A stretch of 18,853 nt of DNA from Citromicrobium sp. Lineage in GTDB: Bacteria; Pseudomonadota; Alphaproteobacteria; Sphingomonadales; Sphingomonadaceae. The stretch lies in the NCBI GenBank assembly GCA_003248395.1, contig QFNA01000075.1, positions 1 through 18,853 on the forward strand. Reading direction: 5' to 3'. Numbering within the stretch: position 1 is the stretch's first letter; every line of letters begins with the position of its first letter. The notes under the pieces are model-generated. The model made no database searches. It had not been told where the DNA came from and was given only the letters and a program-made list of their open reading frames with translations. This document shows, piece after piece, positions 1-6,730 of the stretch. Position numbers and translations under genes: made by a program.

Positions 1-1563
1 AATCTCGACAAGGCGAAATACGATGCCAATCCGCTGGAGGATGGCAGCCTCGCCAAATACGACGTGCTCGCCTTCGACATCAGCGAGAAGACGATCGAGG
101 CGGTCAAGCCCTTCGGCCTCGGCAACAAGGATGCCCTGCGGTCCAAGAATATGTGGACGCTGGGCCTTGCGCTGTGGATGTTCGACCGCGACCGCGCGCC
201 GCTGCAGGAATGGCTGCGCCAGAAATTCAAAGCCAAGCCCGATATCGCCGATGCGAATATCGCCGCGCTCGATGCCGGCCATGCCTATGGCGAAACGGCG
301 GAATTGTCCGGCCCGCTGAAGCAGGTCCATGTCGATCCCGTCCCCAGCGAACCGGGCCTTTATCGCACGGTGACCGGTGCGGAGGCGGTCAGTCTCGGCC
401 TCGTCGCGGGGGCGCAGCTGGCCGAACTTCCGATGTTCTTCGGCGGCTATCCGATCACGCCGGCCAGCGCGATCCTCCACCACCTCGCGCGGCTGAAGGA
501 ATTCGGCGTCACCACCTTCCAGGCGGAAGACGAAATCGCCGCGGTGTGCGCCGCCATTGGGGCGAGCTGGGCGGGGCAGCTGGGCGTCACCAGCTCCTCC
601 GGCCCCGGGATTGCATTGAAGACAGAAGCCATCGGCCTCGGCATCATGACCGAACTGCCGCTGGTCATCGTCAATTCGCAGCGCGGCGGGCCGAGCACCG
701 GCCTGCCGACCAAGACCGAGCAGAGCGATCTCTACCAGGCGGTCTATGGCCGCAATGGCGATGCGCCCATGCCGGTGATTGCCGCGCGCAGCCCGTCCGA
801 TGCGTTCGAGGTCGCGATCGAGGCCTGCCGGATCGCGGTCGAGTACATGACTCCGGTCATGCTGCTGACCGACGGCTATATCGCCAACGCTGCCGAGCCA
901 TGGAAAGTGCCCGATCCCGCTGCGTTCGAGCCATTCCCCGCGCAGTTCCTCGACCAGCCCAACGACGGCGAAAGTTTCCTGCCCTACAAGCGCGACGCGA
1001 AGGGCGCGCGGCCTTGGGTCAAACCTGGCACGCCCGGCCTGATGCATCGCATCGGCGGGATCGAGAAACACGAGTTGACCGGCAATATCGACTATTCGCC
1101 CGACAACCACCAGCGCATGACCGATCTGCGCAAGCAGAAGGTCGAAAATATCACCGTGCCCGATCAGGATATCGCCGCGGGCAAGGGCAGCGGCAGGCTG
1201 GCCGTGGTGGGTTGGGGCAGCACTTATGGCCCGATCTACCAGGCGGTGAACCGCTCGATCGCCAAGGGGCTCGACGTCAGCCACATCCACGTCCGCCATA
1301 TCTGGCCGATGCCGAAAAACCTCGGCGAGTTGCTGCGCGGGTTCGACAAGGTGCTCGTGCCCGAAATGAACACCGGCCAGTTCAAGACCGTATTGCGCGA
1401 CCAGTTCCTGATCGACGCGGAGCCGCTGACCAAGACCAGCGGCCAGCCCTTCCAGATTGCCGAACTGGAGGCCGCGATCGCAAAATACTTCGACGGTGTG
1501 GACGGCAATGAAGGCGGTCAAGTTCCCGCGAACGACCAGCAGCTTCCGAGTACGGAAGTTTAG
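1..1563 (+). CDS. korA: 2-oxoacid:ferredoxin oxidoreductase, alpha subunit (gamma-alpha fusion), 5' end missing
   Basis: The open frame runs in from base 1 without a stop and ends at TAG 1561-1563, so 520 codons are visible and the start lies upstream. About the first 100 visible residues look like the end of the gamma domain that is fused N-terminally in this family. The alpha (pyrimidine-binding) domain follows, with the G-G-Y-P-I-T-P-A-S motif near visible residue 148, an E-D-E-I-A-A segment near 165, and the TEQSDLYQAV block. By family knowledge, KorA pairs with KorB to oxidise a 2-oxoacid (usually 2-oxoglutarate) with CoA, passing electrons to ferredoxin in the cytoplasm. The downstream position of korB supports 2-oxoglutarate, but substrate cannot be read from sequence. 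The visible part looks intact. A small membrane-protein gene starts right after the stop codon. Confidence 0.93.
   Translation, partial: NLDKAKYDANPLEDGSLAKYDVLAFDISEKTIEAVKPFGLGNKDALRSKNMWTLGLALWMFDRDRAPLQEWLRQKFKAKPDIADANIAALDAGHAYGETAELSGPLKQVHVDPVPSEPGLYRTVTGAEAVSLGLVAGAQLAELPMFFGGYPITPASAILHHLARLKEFGVTTFQAEDEIAAVCAAIGASWAGQLGVTSSSGPGIALKTEAIGLGIMTELPLVIVNSQRGGPSTGLPTKTEQSDLYQAVYGRNGDAPMPVIAARSPSDAFEVAIEACRIAVEYMTPVMLLTDGYIANAAEPWKVPDPAAFEPFPAQFLDQPNDGESFLPYKRDAKGARPWVKPGTPGLMHRIGGIEKHELTGNIDYSPDNHQRMTDLRKQKVENITVPDQDIAAGKGSGRLAVVGWGSTYGPIYQAVNRSIAKGLDVSHIHVRHIWPMPKNLGELLRGFDKVLVPEMNTGQFKTVLRDQFLIDAEPLTKTSGQPFQIAELEAAIAKYFDGVDGNEGGQVPANDQQLPSTEV
1541..1560 (+). promoter_or_regulatory. Hairpin over the ribosome binding site of the small membrane-protein gene
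   Basis: Bases 1543-1548 (CTTCCG) and 1553-1558 (CGGAAG) form a perfect six-pair stem around an AGTA loop. A G-T and an A-T pair extend it to eight. The right arm contains GGAAG (1554-1558), the only Shine-Dalgarno-like stretch before GTG 1564. No T-tract follows, so this is not a typical terminator. That it controls translation is inference. Confidence 0.4.
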
Positions 1564-1908
1564 GTGTTGGTGCGACTGATCTTGGGTCTTGGTTACGTGG
1601 CAACGACTTGGACCGTTGCAGGCTTAGCGGCTAGCTCCGGCTCAATCGCTCTCGTTTGCATCGCCGGACTGGCTCTAGCGATGGGGACTATCTGGTTTCT
1701 ACGACAATGGCGCGCGCGGAGTTCGATCTCAACCGAGGCGCTGAGCGCGTTTAACCTCGTTGGATTGGTCGGTGCGATAGCTGTGATCGGCTTCGTGGCA
1801 GACGATCGGTTGAGATACTGGTTCGCAGGCGTCGTCATAATCACTTATCTTTCGATGATCGCATTCATATTTTTCAAACCGGATGGCCGACATGAACGCA
1901 CCCGTTAA
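1564..1908 (+). CDS. Small four-helix membrane protein of unknown function
   Basis: A 114-residue frame starts at GTG 1564, directly after the korA stop, and ends at TAA 1906-1908, overlapping the start of korB. GGAAG at 1554-1558 can serve as ribosome binding site. Hydrophobic segments at about residues 3-22, 26-47, 62-79 and 86-104 predict four membrane helices, with a basic loop (RQWRAR) after the second and a charged C-terminus. I recognise no family. Base composition is visibly lower in GC (about 53% in the first 60 bases) than the surrounding kor genes, which suggests a late arrival or weak codon selection. It is in the same frame as korA, so read-through of TAG would give a membrane-tailed KorA. 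The membrane character and lack of internal stops support a gene, but chance cannot be excluded. Confidence 0.55.
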   Translation: MLVRLILGLGYVATTWTVAGLAASSGSIALVCIAGLALAMGTIWFLRQWRARSSISTEALSAFNLVGLVGAIAVIGFVADDRLRYWFAGVVIITYLSMIAFIFFKPDGRHERTR

Positions 1909-2832
1909 AATCGAAACCACGCTCAAGGACTGGGAAACCGACCAGGAGGTTCGCTGGTGTCCGGGGTGCGGGGACTATGCCATCCTCAAGGCGGTGCAGC
2001 GCACGCTGCCGCAGTTGGGCTGCGATCCGGCGAAGACGGTGTTCATCAGCGGCATCGGCTGCTCCAGCCGCTTTCCCTATTACATGGAAACCTACGGCTT
2101 CCACACGCCATTGGCGGCAATCACTTGATGCATGTTCTTCGACGCAATGTGAACATGCAGATCATGCTGTTCAACAACGAGATCTACGGTCTCACCAAGG
2201 GGCAGGCCTCGCCCACCAGCCGCGAAGGGACCAAGTCGCCCTCGACCCCCATCGGCAGTTACGATCACCCGGCACGCCCCGCCGCCTTCGCGCTGGGCGC
2301 TGGCGCGCGCTTCGTCGGTCGCGGGTTCGACGTGTCGAAGAACCTGCCCGATGTACTCAAGGCTGCCCATGCGCACCAGGGTGCGGCCTTTATCGAGATT
2401 TTCCAGAACTGCATCGTCTACAACAAGGACGTGTTCGACGATTTCGCCGCGCCCAAGGGGGCCGAGGATCGCCAGCTCTGGCTCGAAAACGGCAAGCCGA
2501 TGCTGTTCGCTGGCGATAGCAAGGGCATCGCGCTCGATCGCGACGCCTTGCAGCTCAAGGTGGTGGATGTGACAGATGGCGATTGGGAAAGCGCGGGCGT
2601 AATCGTGCACGACGTCACCAACCGCTCGATCGCGCACATGCTGGTCGAAATGCCCTTCGGTCCGTTCCCCATGGCGCTCGGCGTGCTGTATGACGATCCG
2701 CATCCCACCTTCGAAGCCGCGGTGATCGCGGAGCGCGCGAAATCGAGCGAAGGCAAGGAAGCCAACCTCGCCAAGCTGCTCGGCAAGGGCCAGACCTGGA
2801 CCGTCAGCGGCACGGCGCAGGACCCGATCTGA
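1883..2832 (+). pseudogene. korB: 2-oxoacid:ferredoxin oxidoreductase, beta subunit, split by an out-of-frame internal deletion
   Basis: From ATG 1883 the reading is a good KorB N-terminus: iron-sulfur/TPP region W-C-P-G-C-G-D-Y (residues 25-32) and G-I-G-C-S-S-R-F (57-64), up to Y-G-F-H-T (75). Right after this the frame is lost and stops at TGA 2126-2128. KorB sequence resumes in another frame at ATT 2110 (I-G-G-N-H-L-M-H) and continues normally through N-N-E-I-Y-G-L-T-K-G-Q to TGA 2830-2832. From family knowledge about 32 residues should lie between, carrying I-H-G-R-A-P-A-I-A-T and the TPP/Mg-binding G-D-G-D-A-L-S. Restoring them would need about 94 bases, which also restores the frame (950 + 94 = 348 codons). 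The protein as written would lack its cofactor site. This is a real lesion or an assembly error. An alternative start is ATG 1892. Confidence 0.85.
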
Positions 2833-2841
2833 ATTAATGGC

Positions 2842-2867
2842 TCACGCAAAGGCGCTAAGGCGCGAAG
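2842..2867. repeat. Left inverted repeat of the GxxExxY cassette
   Basis: These 26 bases match the reverse complement of 3258-3283 at 23 of 26 positions without gaps. After T-C-A-C-G-C the repeat consists of an 8-base unit, NAAGGCGC, repeated two and a half times. All three mismatches (2848, 2856, 2864) fall on the variable first base of the unit. It starts nine bases after the korB stop, and its inner end supplies the AAGGGG ribosome binding site of the enclosed gene. Confidence 0.85.
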
Positions 2868-2875
2868 GGGGTTGC

Positions 2876-3262
2876 GTGGACATCGAAGAACTCGCCAGGA
2901 TCGCTGTCGATTGCGGCTTCAAATTGCACAAGGAACTTGGGCCGGGTCTCCTGGAATCCGTCTATGAAATCCTGCTCGCCGAAAGCTTGCATGAACGCGG
3001 GTTGGCGGTCGCTCGCCAAGTTCCCGTGCCGATCAGGTTCAAAGGCGTTGTCGTCGACAACGCATTCAAGATTGATCTGCTTGTCGAAGACGTCCTGATA
3101 ATCGAATTGAAATCCACCGAGCGCGATAGCGCCTTATTCCCCAAGCAATTGCTGACCTATCTTCGCCTGACCGGCAGGTCGCTCGGCCTGCTGATGAATT
3201 TCGGTCAGGAAACCTTCAGGCAAGGGGTCCGAAGGGTCGTCAACAATCACCACCCTTCTTAG
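2876..3262 (+). CDS. GxxExxY protein (PDDEXK-like nuclease fold)
   Basis: The 128-residue product has the family signature in L-G-P-G-L-L-E-S-V-Y-E near the N-terminus, a V-P-V-P-I-R-F strand region, then D-L-L-V-E-D-V-L-I-I-E-L-K-S, which fits the D...ExK core of PDDEXK nucleases. It ends with Q-L-L-T-Y-L-R-L and G-L-L-M-N-F-G. Family length is about 125-130 residues, so it looks complete. I chose GTG 2876 because it gives the usual start (MDIEELARIAVD) and sits five bases after AAGGGG. ATG 2837 is an in-frame alternative, but its extra residues (AHAKALRRE) are encoded by the left inverted repeat. The stop codon lies inside the right repeat. The family is common, often multicopy, and has no established function to my knowledge. 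Nuclease activity is inferred from the fold only. Confidence 0.88.
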   Translation: MDIEELARIAVDCGFKLHKELGPGLLESVYEILLAESLHERGLAVARQVPVPIRFKGVVVDNAFKIDLLVEDVLIIELKSTERDSALFPKQLLTYLRLTGRSLGLLMNFGQETFRQGVRRVVNNHHPS

Positions 3263-3283
3263 CGCCTTTGCGCCTTCGCGTGA
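3258..3283. repeat. Right inverted repeat of the GxxExxY cassette
   Basis: The reverse complement matches 2842-2867 at 23 of 26 positions. It has the same T-C-A-C-G-C end and the same NAAGGCGC unit structure, with the variable base differing in each unit. It contains the stop codon of the GxxExxY gene (3260-3262). I see no obvious target-site duplication in the bases flanking the two repeats. Confidence 0.85.
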
Positions 3284-3360
3284 TCAACTACTACGACCGT
3301 AAGCGAAAAGCTCTCGGTTTAGTGCGCGTTCCAATCCGCTTTCCTACACGCGCGTCGCGG

Positions 3361-3384
3361 GGTAGGCCGTTGCGATGCCCTACC
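3361..3384. other. Hairpin in the gap between the GxxExxY cassette and the DUF457 gene
   Basis: GGTAGG (3361-3366) pairs with CCTACC (3379-3384), and one more pair is possible with a bulge. No T-tract follows, so it is at best a weak terminator for the kor/GxxExxY genes. The rest of the 224-base gap (3284-3507) holds no credible gene. Confidence 0.3.
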
Positions 3385-3467
3385 ATCAGCGCCTTATGGA
3401 ATACCGCACCCAACCACGACACTCGTCGATTTTCGCAAACGGGGCGGCAAAGTTTCTAACCCCTGTA

Positions 3468-3485
3468 CTGTGTCAACTGTGTCAA
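3468..3485. repeat. Two tandem 9-bp repeats upstream of the DUF457 gene
   Basis: CTGTGTCAA occurs twice head to tail (3468-3476, 3477-3485), followed by CTT, about 20 bases before ATG 3508. Read on the minus strand it gives two TTGACA-like hexamers 9 bases apart. It may be an operator or a lineage-specific intergenic repeat, but nothing more can be said from one copy. Confidence 0.5.
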
Positions 3486-3507
3486 CTTGGGCAGCGATTG
3501 ACCGGTC

Positions 3508-4482
3508 ATGGATAACCTCACGCACAGCCTTGTTGGCGCATTGATCGGGCAGGCCGGACTCAAGAAGAAGACCGGCCTTGCCATGCCCGCGCTGATTATC
3601 GGCGCAAACCTGCCTGATGTGGACGCGGCGTGTTTTTTCTGGCTCGAAGGGGTGGAGCATCTCGGGTTCCGCCGCGGCATCACCCACGGCCCGCCCGCGC
3701 TGGTGCTGCTACCGTTGCTCTTGGCGGGCTTGCTCTACGGGTTCGACCGCTGGCAAGGAAAGCGCGGGAAACGGCCCGAGGGCCGAATACGGGTGAACTT
3801 CGGATGGCTTTTCACTCTGGCCTTCATCGGCTGCCTGACGCATCCGGCGCTCGACTGGCTCAACGTCTACGGCATCCGTCTGCTAGAGCCGTTCTCGAGC
3901 CGGTGGTTCTACGGCGACACGCTGTTCATTATCGACGTGTGGCTGTGGCTCACCTGTATCGTCTGTCTGCTCGCTTCTCTCTGGGAAGAGCGGCGCGGCG
4001 ACAGTTTTAAAGGGATCGCTCGCGCGGGATTAGCCATTTCGCTAGCCTACATCGCTGCAAACGCGCTCGTGACTCGAAATCTGGAGACCAAATTCGCCGG
4101 ATTGAGCGAGCACGTCATTGCGTCGCCAGTGCCATTCATTCCGTGGGAGCGGGAAATGATTGTCTATGATGCCGGACGAGGTGCTCCGAACCGCGCGTCG
4201 ATTTTCCGCTGGTCGCTTCTGAGCGGCCCGACTTCAGCTATAGAGAACGTCGGCTTCGAAGCGCAGGACGCTGGTTGCCAAGCCGCGTTGGATTCGCCGG
4301 CGGACAAGGAAGCGGAGGCCTTCCTGTTCTGGTCGCGTGTTCCTGTGATTGAGCCGGGAGATGACGGCAGGTCTGTCCTCCTCCGCGATGCGCGCTTCTA
4401 CGATCCGCGCGCCCGAGATCGTTTCACTGTTGCACTATCCAATGTCGCTTGCGAACCACTGCCGATTTCGAGTGAACTTTGA
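3508..4482 (+). CDS. Membrane-associated metal-dependent hydrolase, YdjM/DUF457 family
   Basis: The 324-residue product begins M-D-N-L-T-H-S-L-V-G, followed by N-L-P-D-V-D, R-R-G-I-T-H-G and L-T-H-P-A-L-D-W. This is the His/Asp pattern (H6, D37, D39, H60, H112, D116) of the YdjM-type (PF04307) inner-membrane hydrolases. Hydrophobic segments lie at about 63-79, 99-118, 139-157 and 170-188, and the C-terminal 130 residues are soluble and variable. E. coli YdjM is LexA-controlled, but I see no LexA site here. Substrate is unknown for the family. The gene is alone in orientation: it follows a 224-base gap and converges on the PAP2 gene, 24 bases beyond its stop. The ATG has no strong Shine-Dalgarno. 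Confidence 0.82.
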   Translation: MDNLTHSLVGALIGQAGLKKKTGLAMPALIIGANLPDVDAACFFWLEGVEHLGFRRGITHGPPALVLLPLLLAGLLYGFDRWQGKRGKRPEGRIRVNFGWLFTLAFIGCLTHPALDWLNVYGIRLLEPFSSRWFYGDTLFIIDVWLWLTCIVCLLASLWEERRGDSFKGIARAGLAISLAYIAANALVTRNLETKFAGLSEHVIASPVPFIPWEREMIVYDAGRGAPNRASIFRWSLLSGPTSAIENVGFEAQDAGCQAALDSPADKEAEAFLFWSRVPVIEPGDDGRSVLLRDARFYDPRARDRFTVALSNVACEPLPISSEL

Positions 4483-4506
4483 GTGGACTTTGGCGCAAGT
4501 CAGCAG

Positions 4507-5262
4507 TCAACGCGATCCGGGATCGAGACTTTTCGCCACCCCGCTATCCGCCGCCACCTTTGCCGGCAGATACAATAGCGCCGCGGCCAGGAATGCCCAT
4601 CCGGCACCACCCAGCCAGCCGGCCACCACATCGCTGGGGAAATGCACCCCCAGCAACACGCGGCTCCATGCCACCATCGCGCTCAACACCATGGCAAACC
4701 CGATCACGGCATAACGCACCGAATGCCTGCTGCTCAACGCCGCGAAGGCCAGCGCCATGCCGATATAGACCACTGCCGCGTTGAAGCTGTGGCCGCTGGG
4801 GAAGCTCTCCCCGCCGGCCTCCATAAGGTGCGGCACGATCTGCGGCCGCTCGCGCCCAACGATGTGCTTGAGCGCGGTGTTGGCGATCCAGCCGCCCGCC
4901 ACCGTCATGGCGAACAGCATGGCCTCGCGCCGCATCCGCAGGAACAGCAGGGCCACCACCGCCGCTATGGCGAAGAGGTTGCGCAGGAACACGCCGCCCA
5001 GCGCGGTCACGTCGCGGACGATCTCCTGGAGCAGGTGCGATCCGCCAAACCGATGATCCTCGCCCACTCGCGCCGCCAGCAGGCCCCATTGGTCGAAACC
5101 ACCCGTCCGGTCGGCCAGCACCAGCCAGACCATCACCGCAAAGCCCGTCCAGCAAACCGCTGCCGCAACCAGCGCCTTGCGCCGCGAGATATGGAACCCG
5201 CGCTCGGGCAGCGTCACGGTCTCGGCAGGCAGGTGGTCGGGATCGCGGATGATATCGTCCAT
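4507..5262 (-). CDS. PAP2-family phosphatase, membrane bound
   Basis: The 251-residue product carries all three PAP2 signatures: K-H-I-V-G-R-E-R-P (132-140, KX6RP), P-S-G-H (155-158) and S-R-V-L-L-G-V-H-F-P-S-D (200-211, SRX5HX3D), with catalytic histidines 158 and 207. Hydrophobic helices at about 30-50, 92-108, 115-130, 162-178, 184-200 and 215-233 indicate an integral membrane enzyme acting on lipid phosphates such as phosphatidate or undecaprenyl pyrophosphate. The exact substrate cannot be assigned. The frame stays open upstream to 5658, but that part is Arg/Pro-rich, lies antisense to the photolyase gene, and has no PAP2 character. ATG 5262 starts the natural protein. It has no Shine-Dalgarno and lies a few bases after a predicted stress-promoter start site. 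Confidence 0.9.
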   Translation of the reverse strand: MDDIIRDPDHLPAETVTLPERGFHISRRKALVAAAVCWTGFAVMVWLVLADRTGGFDQWGLLAARVGEDHRFGGSHLLQEIVRDVTALGGVFLRNLFAIAAVVALLFLRMRREAMLFAMTVAGGWIANTALKHIVGRERPQIVPHLMEAGGESFPSGHSFNAAVVYIGMALAFAALSSRHSVRYAVIGFAMVLSAMVAWSRVLLGVHFPSDVVAGWLGGAGWAFLAAALLYLPAKVAADSGVAKSLDPGSR

Positions 5263-5269
5263 GCCTGGG

Positions 5270-5295
5270 GGAACAGACCGGCGCGGGTTTCCGTT
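5270..5295 (+). promoter_or_regulatory. Predicted sigma-EcfG (general stress response) promoter for the photolyase operon
   Basis: GGAAC at 5270-5274, a 17-base spacer, then CGTT at 5292-5295 match the alphaproteobacterial sigma-EcfG consensus GGAAC-N16/17-CGTT exactly. The expected start site falls at about 5300-5303, right before ATG 5304, so the transcript would be leaderless or nearly so. The lack of a Shine-Dalgarno before 5304 fits. The role is inferred from sequence match and position. Confidence 0.7.
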
Positions 5296-5297
5296 CC
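5272..5297 (-). promoter_or_regulatory. Predicted sigma-EcfG promoter for the PAP2 gene, overlapping the opposite one
   Basis: On the minus strand GGAAC (5297-5293), a 17-base spacer and TGTT (5275-5272) give GGAAC-N17-TGTT, one base from consensus at its least conserved -10 position. The expected start site is around 5264-5267, just ahead of ATG 5262. It shares its core with the plus-strand promoter because GGAAC and GTTCC bound the element symmetrically. Confidence 0.5.
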
Positions 5298-5303
5298 GCT
5301 GGC

Positions 5304-6713
5304 ATGAGTTCACCCCAGATCGTCTGGCTGCGCCGCGACCTGCGCAGGGCCGACCAGCCCGCCCTCCATGCTGCCGCGCAAGCGGGCCCGGTGATCCCGG
5401 TCTTCGTGCTCGACGACGAGCGGGCAGGGGACCACGCCTATGGCGGTGCGAGCCGCGTCTGGCTGCATCATTCGCTGGAAAGCCTCGGCCAATCGCTGGG
5501 CGCGCGCCATTCCCGGTTAGTGCTGCGCAGGGGCGATGCGCCGCAGGTGCTGGTGGCCCTCGCGCACCAAACGGGAGCGGGGGCCATCCACGCGATCCGC
5601 CACTACGAACCATGGTGGAAGGAGGCCGAGGACGAACTGCGCGACGCGCTCTCGTCATCGGGCGGCGACGATTGCAGGCTGTGCCTCTACGATGGCAACT
5701 ACCTCCTCCCGCCCGGTGCAGTGACGACGGGATCGGGCGATCCGTACAAGATCTACACGCCGTTTTCGAAGGCGATGCTGGACGTGATGCCGCCGCCGCG
5801 CGATGTGCTGCCGGAACCGGACACGATCTCCTCGCCCGATGAATGGCCCGAGGGCGACAATCTGGCCGACTGGGACCTGCTACCCACCAAGCCCGACTGG
5901 GCTGGCGGCATCCGCAAGTTCTGGGAATTCGGCGAAGCGGCAGCCCACGATCGGCTCGACTGTTGGGCAGGCGAGGTGGCCGATTACGACGAGGGTCGCA
6001 ATCTCCCGTCGCAGGACAGTACCTCGCGCCTCTCGCCGCATCTCCACTGGGGCGAGATAAGCCCCGCGCAGGTCTGGCACAAGCTCAAGGACAAGCGCTC
6101 GCAAGGCTGGCAGGCGTTTGCCAAAGAGCTGATCTGGCGCGACTATGCGCAGAACGTCATCGACCAGTTTCCCGGCTACTCACGCGACAGCTATCGCGAT
6201 TACGACGAGCGGATCCTGTGGCGGAACCCGAATGCGGGGCGCTTCATCGAGGAGGATCTGACACGCTGGCAGCGCGGGACGACAGGCTATCCCATAGTCG
6301 ATGCCGGCATGCGGCAGCTGTGGCAAACAGGCTGGATGCACAACCGCGTGCGGATGATCGCCGCCAGCTTCCTCGTGAAACACCTGTTGATCGACTGGCG
6401 CTTCGGCGAACGATGGTTCTGGGATTGCCTGGTCGATGCCGACTACGCCAACAATGGCGTGAACTGGCAATGGATCTCCGGGACCGGGATTGATAGCAAC
6501 ATGTTCCCACGCATCATGGCGCCGTTGAGCCAGAGCGAGAAGTTCGATGCGGCGGGCTATATCCGCGAATACGTGCCCGAACTGGCCGATCTGGATGATG
6601 ACTGCGTCCATGACCCCCCGGACGACATGCGCGGCGATTACCCCGTGAAGATGATCGGACATAAGGAAGCGCGAGAGCGGGCGCTGGAAGCGTACAGATC
6701 GGCCAAGGGCTAA
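5304..6713 (+). CDS. phrB: Deoxyribodipyrimidine photolyase (class I CPD photolyase)
   Basis: The 469-residue product starts with the photolyase alpha/beta domain (I-V-W-L-R-R-D-L-R at 6-14). It carries the FAD-binding helical domain from about 220: R-L-S-P-H-L-H-W-G-E-I-S, E-L-I-W-R-D-Y-A-Q-N, G-Y-P-I-V-D-A-G-M-R near 328, the W-M-H-N-R-V-R-M segment, and D-Y-A-N-N-G-V-N-W-Q-W-I-S-G near 379. By family knowledge it uses FAD and light to split cyclobutane pyrimidine dimers. Length is normal for the family and no key block is missing. It leads a plus-strand operon with the Cfa-like gene (37-base gap) and a lipoprotein hydrolase. A predicted sigma-EcfG promoter lies directly upstream. Cryptochrome-like roles are possible but less likely given the strong class I match. 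Confidence 0.95.
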   Translation: MSSPQIVWLRRDLRRADQPALHAAAQAGPVIPVFVLDDERAGDHAYGGASRVWLHHSLESLGQSLGARHSRLVLRRGDAPQVLVALAHQTGAGAIHAIRHYEPWWKEAEDELRDALSSSGGDDCRLCLYDGNYLLPPGAVTTGSGDPYKIYTPFSKAMLDVMPPPRDVLPEPDTISSPDEWPEGDNLADWDLLPTKPDWAGGIRKFWEFGEAAAHDRLDCWAGEVADYDEGRNLPSQDSTSRLSPHLHWGEISPAQVWHKLKDKRSQGWQAFAKELIWRDYAQNVIDQFPGYSRDSYRDYDERILWRNPNAGRFIEEDLTRWQRGTTGYPIVDAGMRQLWQTGWMHNRVRMIAASFLVKHLLIDWRFGERWFWDCLVDADYANNGVNWQWISGTGIDSNMFPRIMAPLSQSEKFDAAGYIREYVPELADLDDDCVHDPPDDMRGDYPVKMIGHKEARERALEAYRSAKG

Positions 6714-6730
6714 CTTGCGTCCACCGGCTT

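Noticed and set aside
153..1511. 452-residue plus-strand frame within korA
   Set aside because: It is an alternate frame of korA, extremely rich in Arg, Pro and Gly. The korA frame has the conserved motifs.
1564..1908. Small membrane ORF as a KorA C-terminal extension by an in-frame TAG mutation
   Set aside because: KorA already ends at a normal family length and the ORF is hydrophobic with different base composition, so a separate gene is more likely than a broken fusion.
2837..2875. ATG 2837 as start of the GxxExxY protein
   Set aside because: The added residues are encoded by the left inverted repeat and are not part of the family domain. GTG 2876 has a better placed AAGGGG. It is kept as an alternative only.
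5263..5658. Upstream extension of the PAP2 protein by 132 residues
   Set aside because: The added part is Arg/Pro-rich, runs antisense through the photolyase gene and crosses the predicted promoter. ATG 5262 gives the normal family length.
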